Positions 37,644 through 52,200 of a stretch of DNA of 64,000 nt are shown here, piece by piece. The notes under the pieces are model-generated. The model was not told the origin of the DNA and searched no databases. It worked only from the letters and a program-made list of their open reading frames with translations. Each line of letters opens with the position of its first letter. Position 1 is the first letter of the stretch. Origin of the DNA: Paragordius varius (Eukaryota > Nematomorpha); the NCBI GenBank assembly GCA_964247055.1, contig OZ176054.1, positions 124,001 to 188,000 on the forward strand, written 5' to 3'. The position numbers were made by a program, and so were the translations under genes.

Positions 37644-40600
37644 GTGGCCATAATTTTTTTTGCGTAGGTCTATGGTAGTTTCATCATCACCCCAAATATT
37701 TTGGGGATCGGACTATAAATGTAATTTTTATGAATTTTTTAAATATTTAAAAAATTTATTTTATACGATTTTAAAAATAAAAATGGCTACCTAAAATCCA
37801 AATTTGATCAGGTGATGTCACTATAATTTTTTTTGGGTAGCCCTATGGTAGTTCGATCATCACCCCAAATATTTTCGAGATCGGAGTATAAATGTAATTT
37901 TTATGAATTTTTTAAATATTTAAAAAATTTATTTTATACGATTTTTAAAATAAAAATGGCTACCTAAAATCCAAATTTGATCAGGTGATGTCACTATAAT
38001 TTTTTTTGGGTAGCCCTATGGTAGTTCCATCATCACCCCAAATATTTTCGAGATCGGAGTATAAATGTAATTTTTATGAATTTTTTAAATATTTAAAAAA
38101 TTTATTTTATACGATTTTAAAAATAAAAATGGCTACCTAAAATCCAAATCTGATCAGGTGATGTCACCATAATTTTTTTTGTGTAGCCCTATGGTAGTTC
38201 CATCATCACCCCAAATATTTTGGGGATCGGACTATAAATGTAATTTTTATGAATTTTTTAAATATTTAAAAAATTTATTTTATACAATTTTAAAAATAAA
38301 AATGGCTACCTAAAATCCAAATTTGATCAGGTGATGTCACTATAATTTTTTTTGGGTAGCCCTATGGTAGTTCCATCATCACCCCAAATATTTTCGAGAT
38401 CGGAGTATAAATGTAATTTTTATGAATTTTTTAAATATTTAAAAAATTTATTTTATACGATTTTAAAAATAAAAATGGCTACCTAAAATCCAAATTTGAT
38501 CAGGTGATGTCACTATAATTTTTTTTGGGTAGCCCTATGGTAGTTCCATCATCACCCCAAATATTTTCGAGATCGGATAAATGTAATTTTTATGAATTTT
38601 TTAAATATTTAAAAAATTTATTTTATACGATTTTAAAAATAAAAATGGCTACCTAAAATCCAAATCTGATCAGGTGATGTCACCATAATTTTTTTGGGTA
38701 GCCCTATGGTAGTTCCATCATCACCCCAAATATTGTCGAGATCGGAGTATAAATGTAATTTTTTTGAATTTTTTAAATATTTAAAAAATTTATTTTATAC
38801 GATTTTAAAAATAAAAATGGCTACCTAAAATCCAAATTTGATCAGGTGATGGCCATAATTTTTTTTGCGTAGCCCTATGGTAGTTTCATCATCACCCCAA
38901 ATATTTTGGGGATCGGACTATAAATGTAATTTTTATGAATTTTTTAAATATTTAAAAAATTTATTTTATACGATTTTAAAAATAAAAATGGCTACCTAAA
39001 ATCCAAATTTGATCAGGTGATGTCACCATAATTTTTTTTGGGTAGCCCTATGGTAGTTCTATCATCACCCCAAATATTTTCGAGATCGGAGTATAAATGT
39101 AATTTTTATGAATTTTTTAAATATTTAAAAAATTTATTTTATACGATTTTAAAAATAAAAATGGCTACCTAAAATCCAAATTTGATCAGGTGATGACGCC
39201 ATAATTTTTTTTGGGTAGCCCTATGGTAGTTCCATCATCACCCCAAATATTTTCGAGATCGGAGTATAAATGTAATTTTTATGAATTTTTTAAATATTTA
39301 AAAAATTTATTTTATACGATTTTAAAAATAAAAATGGCTACCTAAAATCCAAATTTGATCAGGTGATGTCGCCATAATTTTTTTTTGGTAGCCCTATGGT
39401 AGTTCCATCATAACCCCAAATATTTTTGAGATCGGACTTTAAATGTAATTTTTATGAATTTTTTAAATATTTAAAAAATTTATTTTATACGATTTTAAAA
39501 ATAAAAATGGCTACCTAAAATCCAAATTTGATCAGGTGATGTCACCATAATTTTTTTGGGTAGCCCTATGGTAGTTCCATCATCACCCCAAATATTTTCG
39601 AGATCGGAGTATAAATTTAATTTTTATGAATTTTTTAAATATTTAAAAAATTTATTTTATACGATTTTAAAAATAAAAATGGCTACCTAAAATCCAAATT
39701 TGATCAGGTGATGTCGCCATAATTTTTTTTGGGTAGCTCTATGGTAGTTCCATCATCACCCCAAATATTTTCGAGATCGGAGTATAAATGTAATTTTTAT
39801 GAATTTTTTAAATATTTAAAAAATTTATTTTATACGATTTTAAAAATAAAAATGGCTACCTAAAATCCAAATTTGATCAGGTGATGTCACCATAATTTCT
39901 TTTGGTTAGCCCTATGGTAGTTCCATCATCACCCCAAATATTGTCGAGATCGGACTATAAATGTAATTTTTTTGAATTTTTTAAATATTTAAAAAATTTA
40001 TTTTATACGATTTTAAAAATAAAAATGGCTACCTAAAATCCAAATTTGATCAGGTGATGTCACCATAATTTTTTTTGGGTAGCCCTATGGTAGTTCCATC
40101 ATCACCCCAAATATTTTCGAGATCGGATAAATGTAATTTTTATGAATTTTTTAAATATTTAAAAAATTTATTTTATACGATTTTAAAAATAAAAATGGCT
40201 ACCTAAAATCCAAATCTGATCAGGTGATGTCACCATAATTTTTTTGGGTAGCCCTATGGTAGTTCCATCATCACCCCAAATATTGTCGAGATCGGAGTAT
40301 AAATGTAATTTTTTTGAATTTTTTAAATATTTAAAAAATTTATTTTATACGATTTTAAAAATAAAAATGGCTACCTAAAATCCAAATTTGATCAGGTGAT
40401 GTCGCCATAATTTTTTTTGCGTAGCCCTATGGTAGTTTCATCATCACCCCAAATATTTTGGGGATCGGACTATAAATGTAATTTTTATGAATTTTTTAAA
40501 TATTTAAAAAATTTATTTTATACGATTTTAAAAATAAAAATGGCTACCTAAAATCCAAATTTGATCAGGTGATGTCACCATAATTTTTTTTGGGTAGCCC

Positions 40601-43600
40601 TATGGTAGTTCTATCATCACCCCAAATATTTTCGAGATCGGAGTATAAATGTAATTTTTATGAATTTTTTAAATATTTAAAAAATTTATTTTATACGATT
40701 TTAAAAATAAAAATGGCTACCTAAAATCCAAATTTGATCAGGTGATGACGCCATAATTTTTTTTGGGTAGCCCTATGGTAGTTCCATCATCACCCCAAAT
40801 ATTTTCGAGATCGGAGTATAAATGTAATTTTTATGAATTTTTTAAATATTTAAAAAATTTATTTTATACGATTTTAAAAATAAAAATGGCTACCTAAAAT
40901 CCAAATTTGATCAGGTGATGTCGCCATAATTTTTTTTTGGTAGCCCTATGGTAGTTCCATCATAACCCCAAATATTTTTGAGATCGGACTTTAAATGTAA
41001 TTTTTATGAATTTTTTAAATATTTAAAAAATTTATTTTATACGATTTTAAAAATAAAAATGGCTACCTAAAATCCAAATTTGATCAGGTGATGTCACCAT
41101 AATTTTTTTGGGTAGCCCTATGGTAGTTCCATCATCACCCCAAATATTTTCGAGATCGGAGTATAAATTTAATTTTTATGAATTTTTTAAATATTTAAAA
41201 AATTTATTTTATACGATTTTAAAAATAAAAATGGCTACCTAAAATCCAAATTTGATCAGGTGATGTCGCCATAATTTTTTTTGGGTAGCTCTATGGTAGT
41301 TCCATCATCACCCCAAATATTTTCGAGATCGGAGTATAAATGTAATTTTTATGAATTTTTTAAATATTTAAAAAATTTATTTTATACGATTTTAAAAATA
41401 AAAATGGCTACCTAAAATCCAAATTTGATCAGGTGATGTGGCCATAATTTCTTTTGGTTAGCCCTATGGTAGTTCCATCATCACCCCAAATATTGTCGAG
41501 ATCGGACTATAAATGTAATTTTTTTGAATTTTTTAAATATTTAAAAAATTTATTTTATACGATTTTAAAAATAAAAATGGCTACCTAAAATCCAAATTTG
41601 ATCAGGTGATGTCACCATAATTTTTTTTGGGTAGCCCTATGGTAGTTCCATCATCACCCCAAATATTTTCGAGATCGGAGTATAAATGTAATTTTTATGA
41701 ATTTTTTAAATATATAAAAAATTTATTTTATACGATTTTAAAAATAAAAATGGCTACCTAAAATCCAAATTTGATCAGGTGATGTCACCATAATTTTTTT
41801 TGGGTAGCCCTATGGTAGTTCCATCATCACCCCAAATATTTTCGAGATCGGAGTATAAATGTAATTTTTATGAATTTTTTAAATATTTAAAAAATTTATT
41901 TTATACGATTTTAAAAATAAAAATGGCTACCTAAAATCCAAATTTGATCAGGTGATGTCACCATATTTTTTTTTGGGTAGCCCTATGGTAGTTCCATCAT
42001 CACCCCAAATATTTTGGGGATCGGACTATAAATGTAATTTTTATGAATTTTTTAAATATTTAAAAAATTTATTTTATACGATTTTAAAAATAAAAATGGC
42101 TACCTAAAATCCAAATTTGATCAGGTGATGTCACCATAATTTTTTTGGGTAGCCCTATGGTAGTTCCATCATCACCCCAAATATTTTCGAGATCGGAGTA
42201 TAAATTTAATTTTTATGAATTTTTTAAATATTTAAAAAATTTATTTTATACGATTTTAAAAATAAAAATGGCTACCTAAAATCCAAATTTGATCAGGTGA
42301 TGACGCCATAATTTTTTTTGGGTAGCCCTATGGTAGTTCCATCATCACCCCAAATATTTTCGAGATCGGAGTATAAATGTAATTTTTATGAATTTTTTAA
42401 ATATTTAAAAAATTTATTTTATACGATTTTAAAAATAAAAATGGCTACCTAAAATCCAAATTTGATCAGGTGATGCGCCATAATTTTTTTTGGGTAGCCC
42501 TATAGTAGTTCCATCATCACCCCAAATATTGTCGAGATCGGAGTATAAATGTAATTTTTATGAATTTTTTAAATATTTAAAAAATTTATTTTATACGATT
42601 TTAAAAATAAAAATGGCTACCTAAAATCCAAATTTGATCAGGTGATGTCACCATAATTTCTTTTGGGTAGCCCTATGGTAGTTCCATCATCACCCCAAAT
42701 ATTGTCGAGATCGGAGTATAAATGTAATTTTTTTGAATTTTTTAAATATTTAAAAAATTTATTTTATACGATTTTAAAAATAAAAATGGCTACCTAAAAT
42801 CCAAATTTGATCAGGTGATGTCACCATAATTTTTTTTGGGTAGCCCTATGGTAGTTCCATCATCACCCCAAATATTTTCGAGATCGGAGTATAAATGTAA
42901 TTTTTATGAATTTTTTAAATATATAAAAAATTTATTTTATACGATTTTAAAAATAAAAATGGCTACCTAAAATCCAAATTTGATCAGGTGATGTCACCAT
43001 AATTTTTTTTGGGTAGCCCTATGGTAGTTCCATCATCACCCCAAATATTTTCGAGATCGGAGTATAAATGTAATTTTTATGAATTTTTTAAATATTTAAA
43101 AAATTTATTTTATACGATTTTAAAAATAAAAATGGCTACCTAAAATCCAAATTTGATCAGGTGATGTCACCATATTTTTTTTTGGGTAGCCCTATGGTAG
43201 TTCCATCACCACCCCAAATATTTTGGGGATCGGACTATAAATGTAATTTTTATGAATTTTTTAAATATTTAAAAAATTTATTTTATACGATTTTAAAAAT
43301 AAAAATGGCTACCTAAAATCCAAATTTGATCAGGTGATGTCACTATAATTTTTTTGGGTAGCCCTATGGTAGTTCCATCATCACCCCAAATATTGTCGAG
43401 ATCGGAGTATAAATGTAATTTTTTTGAATTTTTTAAATATTTAAAAAATTTATTTTATACGATTTTAAAAATAAAAATGGCTACCTAAAATCCAAATTTG
43501 ATCAGGTGATGTCGCCATAATTTTTTTTGCGTAGCCCTATGGTAGTTTCATCATCACCCGAAATATTTTGGGGATCGGACTATAAATGTAATTTTTATGA

Positions 43601-46500
43601 ATTTTTAAAATATTTAAAAAATTTATTTTATACGATTTTAAAAATAAAAATGGCTACCTAAAATCCAAATTTGATCAGGTGATGTCACCATAATTTTTTT
43701 CGGGTAGCCCTATGGTAGTTCCATCATCACCCCAAATATTTTCGAGATCGGAGTATAAATGTAATTTTTATGAAATTTTTAAATATTTAAAAAATTTATT
43801 TTATACGATTTTAAAAATAAAAATGGCTACCTAAAATCCAAATTTGATCATGTGATGTCACCATATTTATTTTTGGGTAGCCCTATGGTAGTTCCATCAT
43901 CACCTCAAATATTGTCGAGATCGGAGTATAAATGTAATTTTTTTGAATTTTTGAAATATTTAAAAAATTTATTTTATACGATTTTAAAAATAAAAATGTC
44001 TACCTAAAATCCAAATTTGATCAGGTGATGTCACCATAATTTTTTTGGGTAGCCCTATGGTAGTTCCATCATCACCCCAAATATTTTCGAGATCGGAGTA
44101 TAAATTTAATTTTTATGAATTTTTTAAATATTTAAAAAATTTATTTTATACGATTTTAAAAATAAAAATGGCTACCTAAAATCCAAATTTGATCAGGTGA
44201 TGTCACCATAATTTTTTTTGGGTAGCCCTATGGTAGTTCCATCATCACCCCAAATATTTTCGAGATCGGAGTATAAATGTAATTTTTATGAATTTTTTAA
44301 ATATTTAAAAAAATTTATTTTATACGATTTTAAAAATAAAAATGGCTACCTAAAATCAAAATTTGATCAGGTGATGTCACCATAATTTTTTTTGGGTAGC
44401 CCTATGGTAGTTCCATCATCACCCCAAATATTTTCGAGATCGGAGTATAAATGTAATTTTTATGAATTTTTTAAATATTTAAAAAATTTATTTTATACGA
44501 TTTTAAAAATAAAAATGGCTACCTAAAATCCAAATTTGATCAGGTGATGTCACCATAATTTTTTTTGGGTAGCCCTATGGTAGTTCCATCATCACCCCAA
44601 ATATTTTCGAGATCGGAGTATAAATGTAATTTTTATGAATTTTTTAAATATTTAAAAAATTTATTTTATACGATTTTAAAAATAAAAATGGCTACCTAAA
44701 ATCCAAATTTGATCAGGTGATGTCACCATAATTTTTTTTTAATAGCCCTATGGTAGTTCCATCATCACCCCAAATATTTTCGAGATCGGAGTATAAATGT
44801 AATTTTTATGAATTTTTTAAATATTTAAAAAATTTATTTTATACGATTTTAAAAATAAAAATGGCTACCTATAATCCAAATTTGATCAGGTGATGTCGCC
44901 ATAATTTTTTTTGGGTAGCCCTATAGTAGTTCCATCATCACCCCAAATATTTTCGAGATCGGAGTATAAATGTAATTTTTATGAATTTTTTAAATATTTA
45001 AAAAATTTATTTTATACGATTTTAAAAATAAAAATGGCTACCTAAAATCCAAATTTGATCAGGTGATGTCACCATATTTATTTTTGGGTAGCCCTATGGT
45101 AGTTCCATCATCACCTCAAATATTGTCGAGATCGGAGTATAAATGTAATTTTTTTGAATTTTTTAAATATTTAAAAAATTTATTTTATACGATTTTAAAA
45201 ATAAAAATGGCTACCTAAAATCCAAATTTGATCAGGTGATGTCGCCATAATTTTTTTTTGGTAGCCCTATGGTAGTTCCATCATAACCCCAAATATTTTT
45301 GAGATCGGACTTTAAATGTAATTTTTATGAATTTTTTAAATATTTAAAAAATTTATTTTATACGATTTTAAAAATAAAAATGGCTACCTAAAATCCAAAT
45401 TTGATCTGGTGATGTCACCATAATTTTTTTGGGTAGCCCTATGGTAGTTCCATCATCACCCCAAATATTTTCGAGATCGGAGTATAAATTTAATTTTTAT
45501 GAATTTTTTAAATATTTAAAAAATTTATTTTATACGATTTTAAAAATAAAAATGGCTACCTAAAATCCAAATTTGATCAGGTGATGTCACCATAATTTTT
45601 TTTGGGTAGCCTTATGGTAGTTCCATCATCACCCCAAATATTTTCGAGATCGGAGTATAAATGTAATTTTTATGAATTTTTTAAATATTTAAAAAATTTA
45701 TTTTATACGATTTTAAAAATAAAAATGGGTACCTAAAATCCAAATTTGATCAGGTGATGTCGCCATAATTTTTTTTGGGTAGCCCTATAGTAGTTCCATC
45801 ATCACCCCAAATATTTTCGAGATCGGAGTATAAATGTAATTTTTTAGAATTTTTTAAATATTTAAAAAATTTATTTTATACGATTTTAAAAATAAAAATG
45901 GCTACCTAAAATCCAAATTTGATCAGGTGATGTCACTATAATTTTTTTGGGTAGCCCTATGGTAGTTCCATCATCACCCCAAATATTGTCGAGATCGGAG
46001 TATAAATGTAATTTTTTTGAATTTTTTAAATATTTAAAAAATTTATTTTATACGATTTTAAAAATAAAAATGGCTACCTAAAATCCAAATTTGATCAGGT
46101 GATGTCGCCATAATTTTTTTTGCGTAGCCCTATGGTAGTTTCATCATCACCCCAAATATTTTGGGGATCGGACTATAAATGTAATTTTTATGAATTTTTT
46201 AAATATTTAAAAAATTTATTTTATACGATTTTAAAAATAAAAATGGCTACCTAAAATCCAAATTTGATCAGGTGATGTCACCATAATTTTTTTTGGGTAG
46301 CCCTATGGTAGTTCCATCATCACCCCAAATATTGTCGAGATCGGAGTATAAATGTAATTTTTATGAATTTTTTAAATATTTAAAAAATTTATTTTATACG
46401 ATTTTAAAAATAAAAATGGCTACCTAAAATCCAAATTTGATCAGGTGATGTGGCCATAATTTTTTTTGCGTAGGTCTATGGTAGTTCCATCATCACCTTA
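37644..46500 (+). repeat. Long super-repeat copy R2 (~8.9 kb, ~51 monomers)
   Basis: R2 runs from GTGGCC+GCGTAGGTC at 37,644 to CCTTAAAT at 46,497 and carries the full marker order. It matches R3 (49,217-60,500) at 11,573 bp in its first part, 11,575 bp after a two-base loss near 38,851, 11,404 bp after one monomer difference, and 13,998 bp beyond the extra 15-monomer duplication of R3. It contains its own nine-monomer duplication at 38,574-41,673. Its last unit is chimeric. Confidence 0.75.
38574..41673 (+). repeat. Nine-monomer tandem duplication, shift 1,550-1,552 bp
   Basis: CGGATAAATG at 38,574 and 40,124 and GTTCTATC at 39,057 and 40,609 mark the copies, each running through GATGACGCC, CATAACCCC, AAATTTAAT, GTAGCTC and TTGGTTAGCC. 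The counterpart in R3 (50,147 and 51,699) has the same duplication, but its second copy has lost one monomer, because GTTCTATC recurs after only 1,380 bp (50,632 and 52,012). The duplication therefore probably predates the split of R2 and R3. Confidence 0.8.
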
Positions 46501-46600
46501 AATATTGTCGAGATCGGACTATAAATGTAATTTTTTTGAATTTTTGAAATATTTAAAAAATTTATTTTATACGATTTTAAAAATAAAAATGGCTACCTAA
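46430..46600 (+). repeat. Chimeric monomer joining two super-repeats
   Basis: The left part reads GATGTGGCC and GCGTAGGTC, the first unit of a super-repeat. The right part reads GTTCC, CACCTTAAAT and TATTGTCGAG, followed by GAATTTTTGAAAT in the next A/T half, which is the last unit of block B (compare 25,481 and 60,495). In other copies GCGTAGGTC is followed by GTTTC and a hairpin end. The switch lies within about 46,465-46,485. Confidence 0.8.
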
Positions 46601-49216
46601 AATCCAAATTTGATCAGGTGATGTCACTATAATTTTTTTTGGGTAGCCCTATGGTAGTTCGATCATCACCCCAAATATTTTCGAGATCGGAGTATAAATG
46701 TAATTTTTATGAATTTTTTAAATATTTAAAAAATTTATTTTATACGATTTTAAAAATAAAAATGGCTACCTAAAATCCAAATTTGATCAGGTGATGTCAC
46801 TATAATTTTTTTTGGGTAGCCCTATGGTAGTTCCATCATCACCCCAAATATTTTCGAGATCGGAGTATAAATGTAATTTTTATGAATTTTTTAAATATTT
46901 ATAAAATTTATTTTATACGATTTTAAAAATAAAAATGGCTACCTAAAATCCAAATCTGATCAGGTGATGTCACCATAATTTTTTTTGTGTAGCCCTATGG
47001 TAGTTCCATCATCACCCCAAATATTTTGGGGATCGGACTATAAATGTAATTTTTATGAATTTTTAAAATATTTAAAAAATTTATTTTATACAATTTTAAA
47101 AATAAAAATGGCTACCTAAAATCCAAATTTGATCAGGTGATGTCACTATAATTTTTTTTGGGTAGCCCTATGGTAGTTCCATCATCACCCCAAATATTTT
47201 CGAGATCGGAGTATAAATGTAATTTTTATGAATTTTTTAAATATTTAAAAAATTTATTTTATACGATTTTAAAAATAAAAATGGCTACCTAAAATCCAAA
47301 TCTGATCAGGTGATGTCACCATAATTTTTTTGGGTAGCCCTATGGTAGTTCCATCATCACCCCAAATATTGTCGAGATCGGAGTATAAATGTAATTTTTT
47401 TGAATTTTTTAAATATTTAAAAAATTTATTTTATACGATTTTAAAAATAAAAATGGCTACCTAAAATCCAAATTTGATCAGGTGATGTCGCCATAATTTT
47501 TTTTGCGTAGCCCTATGGTAGTTTCATCATCACCCCAAATATTTTGGGGATCGGACTATAAATGTAATTTTTATGAATTTTTTAAATATTTAAAAAATTT
47601 ATTTTATACGATTTTAAAAATAAAAATGGCTACCTAAAATCCAAATTTGATCAGGTGATGTCACCATAATTTTTTTTGGGTAGCCCTATGGTAGTTCTAT
47701 CATCACCCCAAATATTTTCGAGATCGGAGTATAAATGTAATTTTTATGAATTTTTTAAATATTTAAAAAATTTATTTTATACGATTTTAAAAATAAAAAT
47801 GGCTACCTAAAATCCAAATTTGATCAGGTGATGACGCCATAATTTTTTTTGGGTAGCCCTATGGTAGTTCCATCATCACCCCAAATATTTTCGAGATCGG
47901 AGTATAAATGTAATTTTTATGAATTTTTTAAATATTTAAAAAATTTATTTTATACGATTTTAAAAATAAAAATGGCTACCTAAAATCCAAATTTGATCAG
48001 GTGATGTCGCCATAATTTTTTTTTGGTAGCCCTATGGTAGTTCCATCATAACCCCAAATATTTTTGAGATCGGACTTTAAATGTAATTTTTATGAATTTT
48101 TTAAATATTTAAAAAATTTATTTTATACGATTTTAAAAATAAAAATGGCTACCTAAAATCCAAATTTGATCAGGTGATGTCGCCATAATTTTTTTTGGGT
48201 AGCTCTATGGTAGTTCCATCATCACCCCAAATATTTTCGAGATCGGAGTATAAATGTAATTTTTATGAATTTTTTAAATATTTAAAAAATTTATTTTATA
48301 CGATTTTAAAAATAAAAATGGCTACCTAAAATCCAAATTTGATCAGGTGATGTCACCATAATTTCTTTTGGTTAGCCCTATGGTAGTTCCATCATCACCC
48401 CAAATATTGTCGAGATCGGACTATAAATGTAATTTTTTTGAATTTTTTAAATATTTAAAAAATTTATTTTATACGATTTTAAAAATAAAAATGGCTACCT
48501 AAAATCCAAATTTGATCAGGTGATGACGCCATAATTTTTTTTGGGTAGCCCTATGGTAGTTCCATCATCACCCCAAATATTTTCGAGATCGGAGTATAAA
48601 TGTAATTTTTATGAATTTTTTAAATATTTAAAAAATTTATTTTATACGATTTTAAAAATAAAAATGGCTACCTAAAATCCAAATTTGATCAGGTGATGTC
48701 ACCATAATTTTTTTTGGGTAGCCCTATGGTAGTTCCATCATCACCCCAAATATTTTCGAGATCGGAGTATAAATGTAATTTTTTTGAATTTTTTAAATAT
48801 TTAAAAAATTTATTTTATACGATTTTAAAAATAAAAATGGCTACCTAAAATCCAAATTTGATCAGGTGATGTCGCCATAATTTTTTTTGCGTAGCCCTAT
48901 GGTAGTTCCATCATCACCCCAAATATTGTCGAGATCGGAGTATAAATGTAATTTTTATGAATTTTTTAAATATTTAAAAAATTTATTTTATACGATTTTA
49001 AAAATAAAAATGGCTACCTAAAATCCAAATCTGATCAGGTGATGTCACCATAATTTTTTTTGGGTAGCCCTATGGTAGTTCCATCATCACCCCAAATATT
49101 GTCGAGATCGGAGTATAAATGTAATTTTTTTGAATTTTTTAAATATTTAAAAAATTTATTTTATACGATTTTAAAAATAAAAATGGCTACCTAAAATCCA
49201 AATTTGATCAGGTGAT
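46450..49216 (+). repeat. Contracted super-repeat copy (16 monomers)
   Basis: It contains GTTCGATC (46,657), CACTATA, AAATCTG+GTGTAG, TACAATTT (47,091), CACTATA, AAATCTG, TATTGTCGAG, GCGTAGCC, GTTCTATC (47,687 area), GATGACGCC, CATAACCCC (48,050 area), GTAGCTC (48,202), TTGGTTAGCC, then GATGACGCC and a few common units back to AAATCTG and TATTGTCGAG. CGGATAAATG and AAATTTAAT units are absent. Private changes are TTTATAAAATTT near 46,900 and TTTTTAAAATATT near 47,062. Confidence 0.7.
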
Positions 49217-52200
49217 GTGGCCATAATTTTTTTTGCGTAGGTCTATGGTAGTTTCATCATCACCCCAAATATTTTGGGGATCGGACTATAAATGTAATTT
49301 TTATGAATTTTTTAAATATTTAAAAAATTTATTTTATACGATTTTAAAAATAAAAATGGCTACCTAAAATCCAAATTTGATCAGGTGATGTCACTATAAT
49401 TTTTTTTGGGTAGCCCTATGGTAGTTCGATCATCACCCCAAATATTTTCGAGATCGGAGTATAAATGTAATTTTTATGAATTTTTTAAATATTTAAAAAA
49501 TTTATTTTATACGATTTTAAAAATAAAAATGGCTACCTAAAATCCAAATTTGATCAGGTGATGTCACTATAATTTTTTTTGGGTAGCCCTATGGTAGTTC
49601 CATCATCACCCCAAATATTTTCGAGATCGGAGTATAAATGTAATTTTTATGAATTTTTTAAATATTTAAAAAATTTATTTTATACGATTTTAAAAATAAA
49701 AATGGCTACCTAAAATCCAAATCTGATCAGGTGATGTCACCATAATTTTTTTTGTGTAGCCCTATGGTAGTTCCATCATCACCCCAAATATTTTGGGGAT
49801 CGGACTATAAATGTAATTTTTATGAATTTTTTAAATATTTAAAAAATTTATTTTATACAATTTTAAAAATAAAAATGGCTACCTAAAATCCAAATTTGAT
49901 CAGGTGATGTCACTATAATTTTTTTTGGGTAGCCCTATGGTAGTTCCATCATCACCCCAAATATTTTCGAGATCGGAGTATAAATGTAATTTTTATGAAT
50001 TTTTTAAATATTTAAAAAATTTATTTTATACGATTTTAAAAATAAAAATGGCTACCTAAAATCCAAATTTGATCAGGTGATGTCACTATAATTTTTTTTG
50101 GGTAGCCCTATGGTAGTTCCATCATCACCCCAAATATTTTCGAGATCGGATAAATGTAATTTTTATGAATTTTTTAAATATTTAAAAAATTTATTTTATA
50201 CGATTTTAAAAATAAAAATGGCTACCTAAAATCCAAATCTGATCAGGTGATGTCACCATAATTTTTTTGGGTAGCCCTATGGTAGTTCCATCATCACCCC
50301 AAATATTGTCGAGATCGGAGTATAAATGTAATTTTTTTGAATTTTTTAAATATTTAAAAAATTTATTTTATACGATTTTAAAAATAAAAATGGCTACCTA
50401 AAATCCAAATTTGATCAGGTGATGTCGCCATAATTTTTTTTGCGTAGCCCTATGGTAGTTTCATCATCACCCCAAATATTTTGGGGATCGGACTATAAAT
50501 GTAATTTTTATGAATTTTTTAAATATTTAAAAAATTTATTTTATACGATTTTAAAAATAAAAATGGCTACCTAAAATCCAAATTTGATCAGGTGATGTCA
50601 CCATAATTTTTTTTGGGTAGCCCTATGGTAGTTCTATCATCACCCCAAATATTTTCGAGATCGGAGTATAAATGTAATTTTTATGAATTTTTTAAATATT
50701 TAAAAAATTTATTTTATACGATTTTAAAAATAAAAATGGCTACCTAAAATCCAAATTTGATCAGGTGATGACGCCATAATTTTTTTTGGGTAGCCCTATG
50801 GTAGTTCCATCATCACCCCAAATATTTTCGAGATCGGAGTATAAATGTAATTTTTATGAATTTTTTAAATATTTAAAAAATTTATTTTATACGATTTTAA
50901 AAATAAAAATGGCTACCTAAAATCCAAATTTGATCAGGTGATGTCGCCATAATTTTTTTTTGGTAGCCCTATGGTAGTTCCATCATAACCCCAAATATTT
51001 TTGAGATCGGACTTTAAATGTAATTTTTATGAATTTTTTAAATATTTAAAAAATTTATTTTATACGATTTTAAAAATAAAAATGGCTACCTAAAATCCAA
51101 ATTTGATCAGGTGATGTCACCATAATTTTTTTGGGTAGCCCTATGGTAGTTCCATCATCACCCCAAATATTTTCGAGATCGGAGTATAAATTTAATTTTT
51201 ATGAATTTTTTAAATATTTAAAAAATTTATTTTATACGATTTTAAAAATAAAAATGGCTACCTAAAATCCAAATTTGATCAGGTGATGTCGCCATAATTT
51301 TTTTTGGGTAGCTCTATGGTAGTTCCATCATCACCCCAAATATTTTCGAGATCGGAGTATAAATGTAATTTTTATGAATTTTTTAAATATTTAAAAAATT
51401 TATTTTATACGATTTTAAAAATAAAAATGGCTACCTAAAATCCAAATTTGATCAGGTGATGTCACCATAATTTCTTTTGGTTAGCCCTATGGTAGTTCCA
51501 TCATCACCCCAAATATTGTCGAGATCGGACTATAAATGTAATTTTTTTGAATTTTTTAAATATTTAAAAAATTTATTTTATACGATTTTAAAAATAAAAA
51601 TGGCTACCTAAAATCCAAATTTGATCAGGTGATGTCACCATAATTTTTTTTGGGTAGCCCTATGGTAGTTCCATCATCACCCCAAATATTTTCGAGATCG
51701 GATAAATGTAATTTTTATGAATTTTTTAAATATTTAAAAAATTTATTTTATACGATTTTAAAAATAAAAATGGCTACCTAAAATCCAAATTTGATCAGGT
51801 GATGTCGCCATAATTTTTTTTGCGTAGCCCTATGGTAGTTTCATCATCACCCCAAATATTTTGGGGATCGGACTATAAATGTAATTTTTATGAATTTTTT
51901 AAATATTTAAAAAATTTATTTTATACGATTTTAAAAATAAAAATGGCTACCTAAAATCCAAATTTGATCAGGTGATGTCACCATAATTTTTTTTGGGTAG
52001 CCCTATGGTAGTTCTATCATCACCCCAAATATTTTCGAGATCGGAGTATAAATGTAATTTTTATGAATTTTTTAAATATTTAAAAAATTTATTTTATACG
52101 ATTTTAAAAATAAAAATGGCTACCTAAAATCCAAATTTGATCAGGTGATGACGCCATAATTTTTTTTGGGTAGCCCTATGGTAGTTCCATCATCACCCCA

